From: Myoxocephalus aenaeus
Lineage: Eukaryota > Chordata > Actinopteri > Perciformes > Cottidae
DNA: 64,000 nucleotides
NCBI GenBank assembly: GCA_038501785.1
Contig: JBAMJR010000051.1
Location: 2,310,001 to 2,374,000, forward strand
Direction of reading: 5' to 3'
In this document: piece by piece, positions 11,342 through 25,036 of the stretch
Position numbering within the stretch: position 1 is the stretch's first letter
How the letters are laid out: each line of letters begins with the position of its first letter
Translations under genes and position numbers: made by a program
The notes under the pieces: model-generated
The model's input: only the letters and a program-made list of their open reading frames with translations
What the model was told of the DNA's origin: nothing
The model's database searches: none

Positions 11342-14300
11342 ATGGCATATTTAAACGGACCCAGGCTGCTGGACTGGACGAGCTCACCTCCACATCTTCA
11401 ATTTAACAAGTACGTCCTCACGGGATACCGGCCGATCTCCTCCATGCACGAATGCATCAGGAGCCTGTTTTACCTGCACAATGAACTTGGGAACATATAC
11501 ACTCACGGTGAGTAGGAGAGCATGGAGTGCTTAGTCAGCAGGGCAGATTTCTGGAGCCGGTGTGACTTTGACTCTGAACCCGCAGCAGTAGCCTTCATGT
11601 ACTGTACAGATACTTTACAGACACATACTGTACAGTAATCCATAGTACCTGTGCAGGTATACTGTGTCTGTGGCAGGGTGCCAAGACAGACGCTGCACTA
11701 TATAGCCCGGACAGCATGCATTCAGGATACATGACTTCATTACACCTCTTCATTTTAATATGTTTGAGCTAATCTTCTTTTTGTCAAAGGAGAATATTTG
11801 AATAAATAAGCTTTATACATCTATTGAAGCGATGCAGAAAACTCCAGTAACTTAAATGTATTGTAGCATAGTGTGTTTCAATGTATTTAGAATACCTGTC
11901 GAGAAGGACAGCAGGTGTTTTTTGGTCACATTTACATTATGAGACACTTAACTTACTCCACTACATTTCAGAGGGAACGCTGCTGTTTTAATCCACATGT
12001 TTGAGTCAGCTTTAAGTAATGGGTTTACACAACATACATTTAGATGTGATACATTGTTAAAGAATCAACTACCCCACAGGGTTTACTCTAGAAGAGATGC
12101 ATCTAATGATTATTTTCGGCATATTCTATTCTTTAGATTAATTGAGTAATTAATACCGTCTGTGAAATCGAAGCCAATCACAACTTCTCAGAGAACAAGT
12201 TGGTGTCTTCAAATATGTTGTTTTGTCTTAGCAACAGTACAAAACCCAAATTCAGATTTAAATATGTGTCAAACAAAGAGCTGGAGAGCTCTAACTAGAG
12301 TGCTGTTTCACTGTTTTGCTTAAAAAAGAAAATGACTGAAGCGATTAATCAAAGTGGTTGCAGATTATGTTTCTGTGTTTGGACTAATCGATTAATAGAG
12401 CTCTACAATTGAGTTAAAATGGAGATGTAGATATAAATTACTCAATTAATGTCACGACCGGGTGTGGTGAGCGGAGACTCAGGTGCAGAGAGAGGAAGGA
12501 GACCGGAGGCAGGTTTAGAGGAGCAAAAATCCAAAACGTGCTTTACTAATAAGACAAAACTCAAAACAAAGAACTGGCAAGATTAAAAAAGACAACAGGG
12601 AGTGGCGAACACTATGGACACAGAAACAAAGACAGACTGACAGGGGACCAGGGAAAGCGGGGGAGTATATATAGGGGAGGGGAAACACAGGTGCAGGGAA
12701 TCACAATCAATGACACAAACACACACAATTAACCGGCCCTTACAATTAATCTAAAGAATATGCTGAAAATAATCATTAGATGCATCTCTTCTAGAGTAAA
12801 CCCTGTGGGGTAATTGATTCTTTAACAATGTATCACATCTAAATGTATGTTTTGTAAACCCATTACTTAAAGCTGACTGAAGTGAAGCCATTGTGTAAGT
12901 GTCTGGGTCTGACTGTATAGAAGTCTGTGAGAAAATGACTCTACTTCTCACTTGATTTATTACCTCAGTAAACATTGTAAACACGAGTTTATGGTCTCAA
13001 TCCCTAGTTTTATGTCTTCTTCAATACAGCATGACGTTCATTTATTAAATTATGGTCTATTCAAATAGACCATAAAGCGTAGTGTGCTTTAGGGCAGGCT
13101 TACTGTGATTGACAGGTCGCTGCTGTTACCAGAGCCGCATACGCCGTCTCTACATCACTCCTCCGCATTCCAAATATGGTAACGTCCGTTGATCGGTTGC
13201 AAAAAAGACAAGATGGCGACGGCAAAGTCGCCATACTCGATGCTTCAAAACGTCCGTCCACAAACTATTGGCGACGTCACGATGACAACGTCCACTTCTT
13301 ATATAAAGTCTATGTTATAACCCAACGAAAACACACATAATCTTAGTTTCAGTTGATTATACACCGATTAAACCAGAGTTATTAATATTATATTCCATTT
13401 CTGCTAATTAATCCCCCTAAAGGTTACACACTGTTCCTTTAACTACAAAATGGGCTTTAAGCCAAATTGAACATCGATGTCCGTCCGCTAACAAGCAGAA
13501 GTTTGACAGAGATGTTTGAACTGCACGTAACGAAAAGTGGCTTTTTCATCTGGTCAGAAATGTCATCGTTACACAACAATATGACATTCTTTTAATAGAT
13601 TGGTGCAAGGCAAAATTAATTGCAGTAATGTGTTAATCTGTGCAGCCAGAGGGGAGACTGATGTGGGCGGCTTGTTAGCAATCTGTATTGTGTCATTCTG
13701 TTTTCAGTCTGGTACGATTTAAACTGCCATCAGAATACATCCTTCATACATCAGATTATATCCTAAATCAGATTACATCCTACATTAGATAACATATTAC
13801 ATCCTACAGCCATCATCCTGTGTTCACAGACTTCGTAGAATCAGACAACTTCCTCCTTCTGTAGGTCAGCGCTTCACTTCCCACTGCCAGCTGACACAGA
13901 ACAAGATGCAGCTGTGATCATCAGGGAAGTGGCCCTGGACGTCTTTATGACGCGACTCCAGTGACGTCGGCCGAGCATGTGACCTCACGTACATTGACGC
14001 CTATATCAGGCCGCAATGTTTAATACTCCAAATTTAGAAGCAGCGACGCAGAGCTTGTAACTAAAGTGGAACACTGTCGTTTCTTATCGCGTTGAAACGT
14101 TTCAGGTAAAGTGTCATGGAGCCGGTTGGTTTTGCATATGAGCTCGGCAGCCTTTCACGCCTTCAGAGGAAGTATTCAACGCCGAGTGGGACTGAGTACG
14201 CCCGGTCAGCTCAGGACGAGAGGGTGGGGGGGGGGGGGTGGATGAGATAACACACTTAAAATAGATGTGTTACAGTAGAAGGCATCGCCAGTATCACCTG

Positions 14301-17292
14301 GCCGGGACAAATGCCGTGACATTGGGAAAGGCAGAGCGAGCACAAAACAAAAAGGGTACGGCAGCGCAATATGTGTGTCGTAGAGTGATAAATGATCGCA
14401 ACAACTGTGCGTGGATCACATTTCAAGGTCTGGATTTCTGCTCACATGGCAATGAACGCCTCTCCCTGGCCCAATAGAGGAACCTACAGCACATTGGAGC
14501 TCTGTAGCCACTTGAAATACGGCCCTTTGTGGCATCAATCTCAGCGTTTAGTGGGTGCCGAGTCTTTCCCTCAAAGAGTGACGCTGTACTGATGCGTTTG
14601 TGCCATGCATGTAGGTTTCCGCTCTGCTCCACATTATACTTGCTGGTGTCTGCACTCAGTCAGCACAGTTTGAAGCCCTTCACGGCATCTCATTCTTGTG
14701 CAATTTGAAAAATAACGTCCACGTGTCTTTTTGAAAGCCCTGAGCCAGAGAATCCATCACAATAAACACCTTCATATGGCTTTGTCAAAGTGTCAAAGTG
14801 CTATTCTCTCCTGTTTGAACAGATGGGTTTCATACCGGCGTGCACTTAGCTCGGCCATTGTTTTCTGTCGATCACTGCACGCCCAGAAGAAGAAATTTCT
14901 TCAAAATATGTCACGGGCTTTAAAAATGTTATCGTTAAAATATGTAACTACACGCAGACGACGTTGCATAACGATTGCACACAAAGTGAACTGTATTTGT
15001 TAAGTATATTGTGTACAACAAAGGCGTGTTTTCGGTTTGTTGAGCCTTGACAGGAGCTTCAGCTTTAATGACCTCAGAGGTAACAGCAACTCTCTGTTTC
15101 TTTGCCGTTCCCTCTTCAGGCATCCCTTTGGTTTGCTTCCTGGTGCTGCTGCCTCTCAACATCCCCTGGTCTCAGATCAGCGTCACGTGGTTGGGCGTGG
15201 TCCATTTCCTGGCATGCCTGTCGCCCCAGCTGGGCTCTGTGCTCTATCACCTCTTCATGAACCACGAGGGAGGGGAGCCCGTCTACCACACCCTCCTCAA
15301 GCTCGACGTGTGCGGCATCTGCATGATCAACACGTTGGGTGAGTCCTCCTGAAGCTCAGCAGGTTTCTTCACATTCATCATTTGGGATTCTTTGTCCTGC
15401 CTTCTGTACTGTATGGCCCGTTTACTTAGAAGGGTAAACTTTTCTTTATTGATTATCAATGATTTACCAGGGGAGCGTTTTGCTTAGAGGTGCACCGGCA
15501 CTGATTAGTAAGAACATATTTGACCATTGAGTCAATTGGCCAATATAAGTAATGATGCACGTTCTGAAATGATTATTGATCTGTCCATGCTGGTCGCATT
15601 AGCCTAATAAAACTGACAAGGGCAATATTTTTCACTTATTTTATGGTTATGAACAAACAATTTAGCTCAGCCATAAAATACATACTATTCCGATAATGCA
15701 GTAATAATTAATAGTGTTTTATAACACTAGTGCAGAACCTGTTTTCCGAGTTTCCGGACTCATTCCTGCAGCACTCTACTGCTGTTGCAGTGCTGTTGAG
15801 GGGCGTGCCCGACAATTCCTTGGACCCTGGAACATCTGCTTGCAGTGTCATCGCTCGTTCGCTCCAGGGCAGCGAAGAAGAGTTTGGTTCTAACGTCAGT
15901 GCGTTCAGCATCCAGCAGCAAAAGAGACCTGCACTCAGCGAGCCTGTAAAGGCGACATGCTCGACTCAGTCTGCACAGAGCAGCTTGTTTCATACTTGAT
16001 ACTGAGGCCGTCATTTTTCTGATAATCTTTTTGTCCGCGTTAAACTTATTTGCGACAATTTATTCATGGCCTCGCAAAGTAATCATCAAGAAAAGTTTGG
16101 CACAACGAGTCTAGGGCTGCAACTAATGATTAATTATTTATGAGCCTTGTTTCTGAAATTTTTGAAATAAATTGTATAAAACGGCCCATCGCAATTCCCG
16201 AGAGCCCAAGGTGACTTCTTCAAATTATTCGCTTTCTTTAAAAAACTGTCCAAAAACCCAAAGATATTTAATTATCTTTAACATAAATCAGAGAAAGTCA
16301 GCAAATCCTAATTTCAGAAGCTGGAACTTTGCATTTCTTTGCATTTTTACTTAAAAAAATGGCTTAAAGATCACCGATTAAATTGTGTGTTGATCGGCTG
16401 ATGGGATAATTGACGAATCGTTTGACCTCGAGACGAGTCCAATAAAACAGAACTGCTTTCAGTCGACAAAGTCACGGCTCCTCCGCTGAACACAAAGAGC
16501 TCTCGGTATGGACTTGATGTATTTCTTTCCGCATTTCAGTACATTTTCCCCCCTGCTGAAAAGTTTTTTTTCATCAAAGTTACCACATCTGGAAAGCATA
16601 GTTATTTTGTTAGTAAGGGGCTTCCACATGACTTTCACACGACTTGAGGGCTGCTGTGAACACAGTCGGGCAGCAACTGAACATCAGAGGATCTGCATGC
16701 TGCTCACCGCACTCTAAAAGAGCTCTGTCACACTCGGTGCAAACAATTTGACCTTTGTGCGCTGTGGCTCACACCAGGCGTTACATAGCTGCTGAGTCGG
16801 GCATCATCAGGGCTCCATTTCTATGCTGACTCTCCTCTGTGTGTTTTTCGTTTCTCAGGGGCGCTGCCCATCGTCTACAGCACGCTGCTGTGCTACCCGT
16901 TCATCCGCACCGTGGCCCTGTTGATCTACATCCTGCTGTCCAGCCACGCCATCTACTGCGCCGTCACGGCTCGGAGCAGCGTGCGCCGGCTGCGATCCTT
17001 CGCCTCGCAGGCGGTGTTCCGCTTCTCCTTCTTCCTGCTGCGCTGGGTGGGCGTCGGCGGCGGCAGCCCCACCTCGTTACGCCACTTCCTCACGATGGAT
17101 GCGCTGGCCGTGCTGGGCGGGGTCATCAACATCACGCGCATCCCGGAGCGCTTTCGCCCGGGCCTCTTTGACTACTGGTGCAACAGCCACCAGATCATGC
17201 ACGTACTGGTGGTAGGCTCCATCCTGTACCTGCACTGGGGCGTGCTGGACGACCTGCTGTGGATCAACAGCTACAACTGTCCCTCAGACTGA
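11342..17292 (+). CDS. paqr4: PAQR4, progestin and adipoQ receptor family member 4
   Basis: Three exons, 11342-11507, 15120-15338 and 16859-17292, all joined in phase 1, give 272 residues (human PAQR4 has 273). The start MAYLNGPRLLDW matches the family N-terminus and has a good Kozak context (G at -3 and +4). PAQR hallmarks are present: HNELGNIYTH at the end of exon 1 (the E-N-H motif), a SxxxH motif in LGSVLYHLF (exon 2), and SHQIMH near the C-terminus, whose His residues would hold zinc. Several hydrophobic segments fit the seven-pass topology. The family acts in Golgi/ER membranes; PAQR4 is linked to ceramide metabolism and to stabilising CDK4 in mammals. An in-frame ATG at 11234 would add a 36-residue hydrophobic leader, which I consider unlikely. 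Intron 1 is 3.6 kb and full of repeats. Confidence 0.95.
12004..12878. mobile_element. Inverted-repeat element in paqr4 intron 1, split by a younger insertion
   Basis: A left arm (12004-12152) is repeated in inverse orientation as a right arm (12436-12450 continued at 12743-12878). The arms are roughly 95% alike by eye. The right arm is interrupted by the 292-bp insertion at 12451-12742. The 280-bp centre resembles the dispersed GATTAATCG-type repeat that recurs in this window. No transposase is present, so this is a non-autonomous DNA element or a local inverted duplication. Confidence 0.7.
12451..12742. mobile_element. 292-bp non-autonomous DNA transposon with 8-bp target site duplication
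   Basis: The insertion is flanked by CAATTAAT at 12443-12450 and 12743-12750, an exact 8-bp duplication. Its ends (GTCACGACCGG and CCGGCCCTTA) form weak inverted termini. An 8-bp duplication is the hallmark of hAT transposons. No coding sequence is visible. It sits within the right arm of a larger inverted repeat, so it inserted later. Confidence 0.6.
13051..13320. repeat. Dispersed teleost MITE-like repeat
   Basis: An 11-bp perfect hairpin (13051-13061 with 13064-13074) is followed by phrases of a very common fish repeat: AAGATGGCGACGGC, GGCGACGTCACGATGAC and CTTCTTATATAAAGTCTATG. It is noncoding and lies in paqr4 intron 1. Confidence 0.55.
16110..16435. repeat. Copy of the GGCTGCAACTAATGATTA-type dispersed repeat
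   Basis: It begins with GGGCTGCAACTAATGATTAA and ends with paired GATTAA/GATCGG motifs. The internal phrase AAACCCAAAGATATTTAATT is typical of a teleost MITE-like family. Other copies in the window are near 28030 and 54247, with a fragment inside 12107-12415. It lies in paqr4 intron 2. Confidence 0.55.
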
Positions 17293-20200
17293 CCCCCAAT
17301 CCCCATCCTGCAGCCCCCGAAGGAGCACTTTGCTGTGAGGTGAAAGGGCCTCTGAGGGCAGGGGGGTGTTTACAGAGACAAAGGGAGGGAGGGGAAATAG
17401 GGGAACCGATGCAGTGAGGTGAGACAATATGTGGTCCGTGCATGTGTTCAAACTCAGAATGTTCATATCTACGTCCGTCTTGATACTTTGTGCGAATGCA
17501 GGCAAAAGTATGTCAAGTAACACGCACAAGCATTTTGACTCCGTCGGTCTCCGTCAACATGGACGCACAGGTGTATACGGACACACTAACACACGTACAC
17601 AGAAAAATGGAAAAGTTTTAAACACTAAAATGACTGAGTATTGAACACTAAAACGTCTTAAGAAAAGGCTCTAGTAAAAGGTAAGTTTCAAGCCGTTACG
17701 TAACAATAGAAGTTTTACTCGAGCATTAGTTGATGTGGTTGGTTAAGACAGTCTGTTGCTAGAAGATATCACATGCTCAAGTCCTCAGATGTCACTGTTG
17801 CTACCTATGCAGCACATCCATATCTCAACTCGTCACACACACACACACAACACACACTCAGACACCCTCACGCCTATATTTTTATACTACATGTACATAC
17901 TGTCAGTGCGGCACAAAGCACTTATAGAGTTCACTGAGTTTTACTGGTACTGGTTGTACTCGTACTTGTACTTTCTTTATGTGTGTGTCTGAATTGTCCT
18001 CACTGTCACAAGATGACGAGGAGATGAAGACGGGTGAGGGGGTTCATTCCTGAGCGTGCGAGAACATTTGAGTTCACGTGCTTTAGGAGGCTTATACCAC
18101 TCATTACAATCTATTGTGCAGCGTTAACTGTTTCGTTCTCACCTGAGCCCAGTGGCAATTAAAATCAGGCATTTTTTTTAACCTCCCATTGTTGTAAGGG
18201 AGAAAGTTAGGAAGATGAGGTGGTATAACCTTTAAATTATAAACTGAGTACATTTGTTCTGTAGAAAACGAACAGGCACACTGAGTTTTACACTGAAATG
18301 CCACCATGTGTACATGAGAGAGTGATGCACATGTGGCAGCGAGATACACTGAAGGTTAAGTGGTTTCCACTTAACAATATCCAACTTTTTAAGATATCTT
18401 AAATGTTATTATAAGTTCCTAAACAACTTGACCCTGTTTAGACAAACTACAGATAAAAAAAGACCTGCTTATTGGCCCAATATCCACAAAACACTGTAAT
18501 GAAATATATATTATATTGATTGTGTCTTATTTATTTTGCTAATACAGGTCAAATTATGTTTCTGTCAGCTGCTTAAACTGTTTACGTTGTTGCTGTGCAG
18601 GATCACAGGCTGACGGATCAAATTCGAGGTCAGAGAAAATCCCAAGGATTAGCTCCTCATATTCTCCTCACACTCTTTTTACAGCAATTGTTGACTCAGT
18701 AATAATGTAGAAAAAGTCTGTCTCTATGCATTGCCATTCACAATAATCAGCAAGAAAAAACACATTGTTTATAGACATTAGAAACGTGTGCAGCCCTCTT
18801 CTAAAGATGGTATTTGGTATTGGTACAAATGCTTTTTAATGAAAATTGTTTTTTCGGCAATTGGATGTCTATTTGTACATTGACTCTCGATGATGATGAT
18901 GGTTTATACACATCAGTCATTACTGCCACAGCATGGTGCACATTATTTACATTATTTATGCTGTCTTATTTAAATGCGGTGCTTTTGCTCTGCAGCTGGA
19001 TTTGTGTTCTGTGAGTCGCACTTTTTTTCACCCGAGCAAAGGTTAAAGTGGAGTTTGACTTTATTAAGCTGGCCTACCCAAACAGGAATGAACCCCTGCG
19101 CCCTAACGTCACGTCTCAGTTGCACCACTTCTATGAATGTCCATGATGGTTTTTGTTCCTCTGTGGTATTTCAGTCACTACTCTTGAGTAAAAGTAACCG
19201 TTGCTCTGTTCCTTCATGCTCAAGACTAGTGGTTGAAGTGAGATGTTTGTTTCCACAGGCTTTCCTAATGACATTGCACTTGTTTCCCAAGCCAACAGTC
19301 GCAGCCGCCCCATGACTAGTTGCCAATCCCGTGAGACGCGCTTTATCTTGCCAAATTAGCAGCGTCGGAGGTGTAGCACGTCCTCTGCCTCCTGTGTTAA
19401 CACTGACTCATCGGCGAAGAAGGATTTCCCACACTCGTAATCACGTACACTAGCCTCAGACTGCGTCCCCCCACCCACCCCCTCTACTTTCCTCCGTATA
19501 GAATCGGATACTTATGTCTGCCAGTCTCACTCTGACACAGTGATTATTAACTACGCTGACCGTGGTACAATGTAAAAGCCGAAACTAATGTATTATTGGA
19601 CAATGAATGAAACTGATTAAAATGCATGAAAGTAGGTATAAATCAGACACTGATGTCTCGGTGTTAGTTAATCGTTTGTTCATCGTAGCCACAGACCACG
19701 TCACTCACTCCTAGAAATGGCCGTGTGGGTAGTGGGAGAGACATCACTATCAAATACGCTGCACTGCTCATCGTTCTCAAAAGGGCTTTGGATTAAAGTA
19801 AATTACAATTATGAAACCTATTTAAAGTCCATATAAATAATGTAAATACTTGTATGTAGATCATATATACATACAGTGCAAACAATATACCCAGATCAAT
19901 TTATGATACATACACAATATGTTAAGGGAATGAAATATAGCATAAGAAGAAATGGCATTAATGGTTTAGCCACATGTAGAAGCTGCTGAGGGGGAAGCAG
20001 ACGCGGCTCGGTGCGTCAGATTGAAATGAAAGACGTGTGTTTGCTTCGCTCTGTCCATATGTATGTGAACAACACAGAGGGAAACAATACTGAAATTGGT
20101 TTCAGTGCTAATGTAGAGTTGTTTGACCTTTTGTGACCCTAACTAAGAATGCTTTTTGATCATTTAAATGTAACCACTTTTTCTAGACACGTGGGAAAGA

Positions 20201-21330
20201 CAAATTTGAATCTTGGCGAGCATGTGAATACCTCGTGACTACCACTGGTCTATCTATGCATCATCAGCCGAAGGATATGCAACTAGTAAAGTCGATATGC
20301 GTTCGTAGAATGAGAGCTCTCTGATCCGCTGTCACGGAGGGCTTCGCTCCAACATCCTGGGTCTCCCACTTCTCAGGGTGCCATAACCGTAGCTGTAACA
20401 TCCAAGGCCTGACCTCTGCTGTCTGAAACATGGCTGCGAGACGTTCATCCACCTCCACCTGCCCTCTCTGTCCAGTCTGCTCATGCCGTGAACTGGGTAG
20501 CAGATTGGACAGAAGGGAGACAAAGGGTGGAAAGGGAGTATTTCTCTCAAAACCATGTTACATGAGTGGAACCTGGCCAGAAATATTGACCTTTTTCCTT
20601 TTGTCTGTATGTTGAATGAAAAAAAAAGAAAGACTTGATGTATGAACACGTCACTAACGAAACTAAATTCATTTTTTAATATAACACAGGTGCCGGATAG
20701 CCTGTTCATGACCTGTTTATAATGGACTACCTGTATTGTTATATACTGATTATTATGATTACTGTTATTCTGTGGATCCTAACGATGACACTGGTCAATG
20801 TGTACAGATAATGAGACAAGCCCTTTCCTTTTGGGATGAAGGGAGCTTTCTGGAGGGTCTGTCTGTTCATATCTGCAACATCACGGCTTTTTTAAACTGA
20901 CAACGGAACAAGTGTGGCTCCATCTAGAGGACGTTCATGTGCACTGATGCAGGCATTACTGTAGCCACACTGCAGGCAAATGAAAATAACTGACAGTTTG
21001 TCATACTGTCATTCTCCTGGGTTGTTTATTTTATACTTCTGAACCATGTATATGTTCACATGTGTGTATGAGCGCTCCAGCAGAACCCATGCAAGCATGA
21101 AATCAGTATGTTGTCAGATTTGCTTTCTCCCTTTGCACTGATGGGGGAGCTGACTGCATCCCCAGAGAGTGCCTCATTATCCAGTCCGCTTGCAAATTAA
21201 TGTGCACGAACGCAGACACACAGTTTGTTCTTGTGCTGAGGTTCCCACATCTGTCCAACATTAGTGTCCTTTGTAACAGACAGGCTCTCACACTCCTCAG
21301 TCTCCAGCAACGATTGTGCAATAAACTGAA
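17293..21330 (+). other. Probable long 3' UTR and downstream region of paqr4
   Basis: No coding exon is supported here. An AATAAA at 21320-21325 is a candidate end of a roughly 4-kb 3' UTR. Small A/C-rich tracts (near 17836) and AT-rich stretches occur. Whether the transcript really extends this far needs RNA evidence. Confidence 0.35.
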
Positions 21331-21389
21331 GTCTATATTTTTAAAACTGCCGAAAGGCTATCTCTTTCATCCATGGTACTCTTATTGAG

Positions 21390-21390
<1 letters not shown>

Positions 21391-21465
<75 letters not shown>
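21391..21465. repeat. (TG)n microsatellite
   Basis: About 37 TG units with one A interruption. Confidence 0.95.
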
Positions 21466-24400
21466 TTGTTTGCTTTTGTATTTCTGTGTTTGTGAGGAAC
21501 GATAAGTTTTAAGAGTATAAAGTGAGGAGATTATGAAGGAGTGGATTTTAACTTCCTTCCCATCCCAATCTCACCAAAAAAACTCCCAAACCCAATGACA
21601 GAGAAAATACATGATTGTTCCTCTGTCCCATCCCATTCCTGTTAATTCATATTAGAACTGCATATTTATATATTTAATCTGACCTTTTATTATGATTCTG
21701 GTCCCACCTGCTCCTTTTGACTTTTTTTCCCGTCCCAGTCACGTGATGAATCGTGGAATTAACTCCTACTATCCTGTGACCCGCAGGATTTCCTAAAATA
21801 GATGAAGATATAAGATATAGATCTATCCTTGTGATGGATGGTGCCAAATTACATTCAGGTTTATTACAGCTAGACTAAAATGTTTTTATTTGACCAGCTC
21901 TGTGACAAAAGCCTTGGAAATACTTCCATCTGTTCATATATTTGAATACTTTTTAGGGTTAATGTAATGTTGCCGAAAAGCCATTTCATGAATGTAACTG
22001 GATTCTGGGCTTCTCTTTGTTGACTGGGCATGTTTGAGGCTCTAATTGGGGTCAAATCTGACAACACTGGTAGAGGGAATGCATTATGTCAGTGAGTGAC
22101 TCGTCTCCTCAATATAGCTGTACGTGTGGATCAGGATCAAATGTTCCCAACAACAGTCTGTCAAAGCAAAGATAACTGACCTCAGCTCTCCGAGTAGTAA
22201 ATCACAAGAAGACCTTGTTAATGGAAAGGATTATAAACAGATGTGTGATAATAAATCTCAACTCTCTCCAGGGAGATTTGTATCTCAGGGGTGTTCGCCC
22301 TGGGCAGCAACAAGATAAATGGTGGTGGAGGATTGCGTAACGGCAGCATGGGAGTACTAAAGGCAGGGAGAGAATAGTATTTAAAAAAGAGACAGCAGCA
22401 AAATGATGGGATGACAATGAAGGTGTGATACAGTGTTATGTGGATGGTGTGAACAGCTGAAGAGAACAACTGATATCATGATGGACAGCTCCAGACAATG
22501 ACAGCAAGGAAAGTACGAGTGAGCATGCATCAGAGGAGCGAAAGGCAGGATGAATGAGAAATATACTCCAGGCCTATAAGCAGACTAAAGAAAAGTCTTC
22601 CTCTGGGAATTCATGCCAGAGCTTAATTAGTACCATTAGGAGTTATAAATCAACTAGATATGAGATCCTCACAGATACTGTAAAACACTTTTAGGTGAAT
22701 GTTAGGGCAAAGGCTGTGGATGGTCTTGTAGTTTTGATGGGTGGGGTCAGGGCCTTGGGGGCTAGGGAGGGTCTTCACAAGTATAAAAGTGTTTGTGCAT
22801 GTGCAAAAAGGATTGAATGACCTCACTATATTAGAAAGATGAGAAGTTACTTGACCTCACCTCTTCAAGGAGAAGATTAGATCAGAGTGTGTTACTGTAA
22901 GTGCTCAGGTTGTTTAAAGGTTAAAGGTCAAGGTGAGGGGTTGAAACGGCTGTTTCAGCAATTAAGCATTGAGAGCGACAGACATCAACCAGAGGAACCA
23001 GAGGTCCAGAGGCCTGTTAAGACTCCAAATACACTGGATCCTATTTCCAAATTATGCAACTCAATAGGGCTTTACAAAGCTGGTTCTTCTGCCACGGAAC
23101 ACTAGTTAATTAATCTCCACAAGGGACATTGATAAAAACTGGGTTAAGTATTAGAACAAGTGTAATATTGGTTAAATTATGGGACCAATAGATATAAGCT
23201 CCTCACAAATACTGTACAAAATGAGAGAAATCAAGAAGCATCATATAAAGACATATCCACAGAAGACCACCAGTATATAATTGTGTTTGATATTAGCAAA
23301 CGCTTTAGGTAAGTACAGATAATCAAGAATAAATGATCCGGAAGCATTTTAACTCCTGACAGTTTCACAGGTGTCTCATCAAAGCTTCTCCTCTCACATT
23401 TCAGGGCAAACTGCACCTTCAGCTCTCGACTGTGCTCCACAGCAAGTGCATCCCTTCAGTCTGGAGCTTCCGTGACCTCGTAATGCTTTTCAACCCTTTA
23501 ATGATCACCGCAATTTTCAGAAATCTGGGGATTACCGTTAATCTACACGTGCACGGTCCTGTCATTTTGATCTTGATATAATCTTACAAAAAGATCTCAT
23601 AGCACTGCCACCGTCTTCCCCTTCATGCTGCCTTCTTCAGTTGTTCAACCCTGACATGTCAAACAAGACACCTCCCACTTCCACCTTCATTTGAAGCTCT
23701 CACTTCCTCCATGTCGTTTTGTAACGTACTTTAAACCTACCGGCTCCTCTAAATTCTCATTCTGGTGGTAGGGTGTCTGGCGCTTCTCTGAAACTCCTTG
23801 AGCTGAATCGCCCCCACACGACTCCCAGGTAGGCCTGCAACATCTGTCTGCAGCTTGTTTACAGCTATAAAAACATCTGTGAAGCTATCGTTTTACGACA
23901 GGTGGATTTATTATATTATAGGTAAATAGAAGGTAAAGATAACAGAACATAACTGATTTGAATCTAGCATATTTGATCCTCGTGGCTTGAGTTCTCCTGT
24001 TTCCAGTCAGTGACTTGTTTCCTCTGTACCAGGCGATGTTTTCCATCACAACAGAGAGCGACAGCGGCAGAGAGAAATTATTGACATGCATTTAGGCTCC
24101 TGATAAAATTACGGCTCACTCTATAAAGGATTATTAAATTAGGTGTAGAGCAGCCAGAGAGGTCTTGTGATGCACATGCAGCAGAGCTATTGTACTCTTC
24201 TGAGTCTGAGCTTAGGCGCGGCTGCAGAATTCAGGAAGTCAAATCTACAAATGGAGGTAAAGCAACATATATTTAGTGTATTTAATAAGTGGTGCTCTTG
24301 CTAAATAGTTCAGTTTATTTTCCAGCGGGTATTGGTTGGACTTCTGTATGATTTGACACAAATCTGCTTTGGTGAAGGATGCATTTATTGATTTAACTTG

Positions 24401-24665
24401 TGACTTGATAAGATCTGCATTTGTGAGTATGTACACGTGGGAAAATCAATGACAGAGTGTGTGAACACCAAATTTGGCAAAAAAGAAATGTTGGTGGTTT
24501 TGTTGCTCACTCTGAAGGATGTGGTGCAACTGCCGCTTTTTGGGTAACTGATGTGCCTTCTTCGCCATACAGCAGGTCAATTGATGCTAAATAGCATTAT
24601 ATCTTCACACTGCTGTATTGAAAAAGCATCTTCAGCGTGCACAATTATTTAAGTTACACACAGAA
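21466..24665. other. Intergenic stretch upstream of the coronin gene, no gene seen
   Basis: It is AT-rich, with only short spurious reading frames on both strands, and no family signature or splice chain was recognised. GATATGAGATCCTCACAGATACTGTA near 22660 recurs in altered form near 23190, suggesting an old internal duplication. Confidence 0.45.
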
Positions 24666-24667
24666 TC

Positions 24668-25030
24668 ACAATTTATAGAACGACGAGGGGAACAGTCACA
24701 GACAGACTAGAGGAAGCAGTTGTGAAAGCTTTCGCTTCCTCTTTTTTTGAAGCTTTCCCTCTGTCGTGTGTCGTCAGCTTTGTGGCTGTTACTTTATTTC
24801 CACTTGAAATCTACAAGCATACACTTTTATGCTTATCACAGGTAACTCTTTTTGACAGTCTTTTATGCATTCAAATGACAACATTTGGTGTGCGTTTGAA
24901 ATGCACAGTAATAGATCTGTTTCCACTATTAGAGACTCTTTTTTTTTTTTACTTTGGGCTTCCTGCACAAAAAATATCTGCTTTTTTCATTCTGAACCTG
25001 TCCTCATTTTAACCCTTTCTTTGTTCCCAG
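24668..25030 (+). promoter_or_regulatory. Candidate promoter and noncoding first exon of coro1a
   Basis: A TATA-like TTTATAG lies near 24671. AGAGGAAGCAG and CTTCCTCTTT follow; such purine-rich GGAA sites bind PU.1/ETS factors in leukocyte genes. A donor (CACAG/GTAACT) follows position 24841. It could splice to the acceptor at 25030, six bases before the start codon. This agrees with the leukocyte role of coronin-1A but is inferred from pattern only. Confidence 0.35.
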
Positions 25031-25036
25031 TTCACC

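Noticed and set aside
20264..20709. Minus-strand frames of 64 and 125 codons
   Set aside because: No family resemblance or splice sites. They fall within the likely paqr4 3' UTR or spacer.
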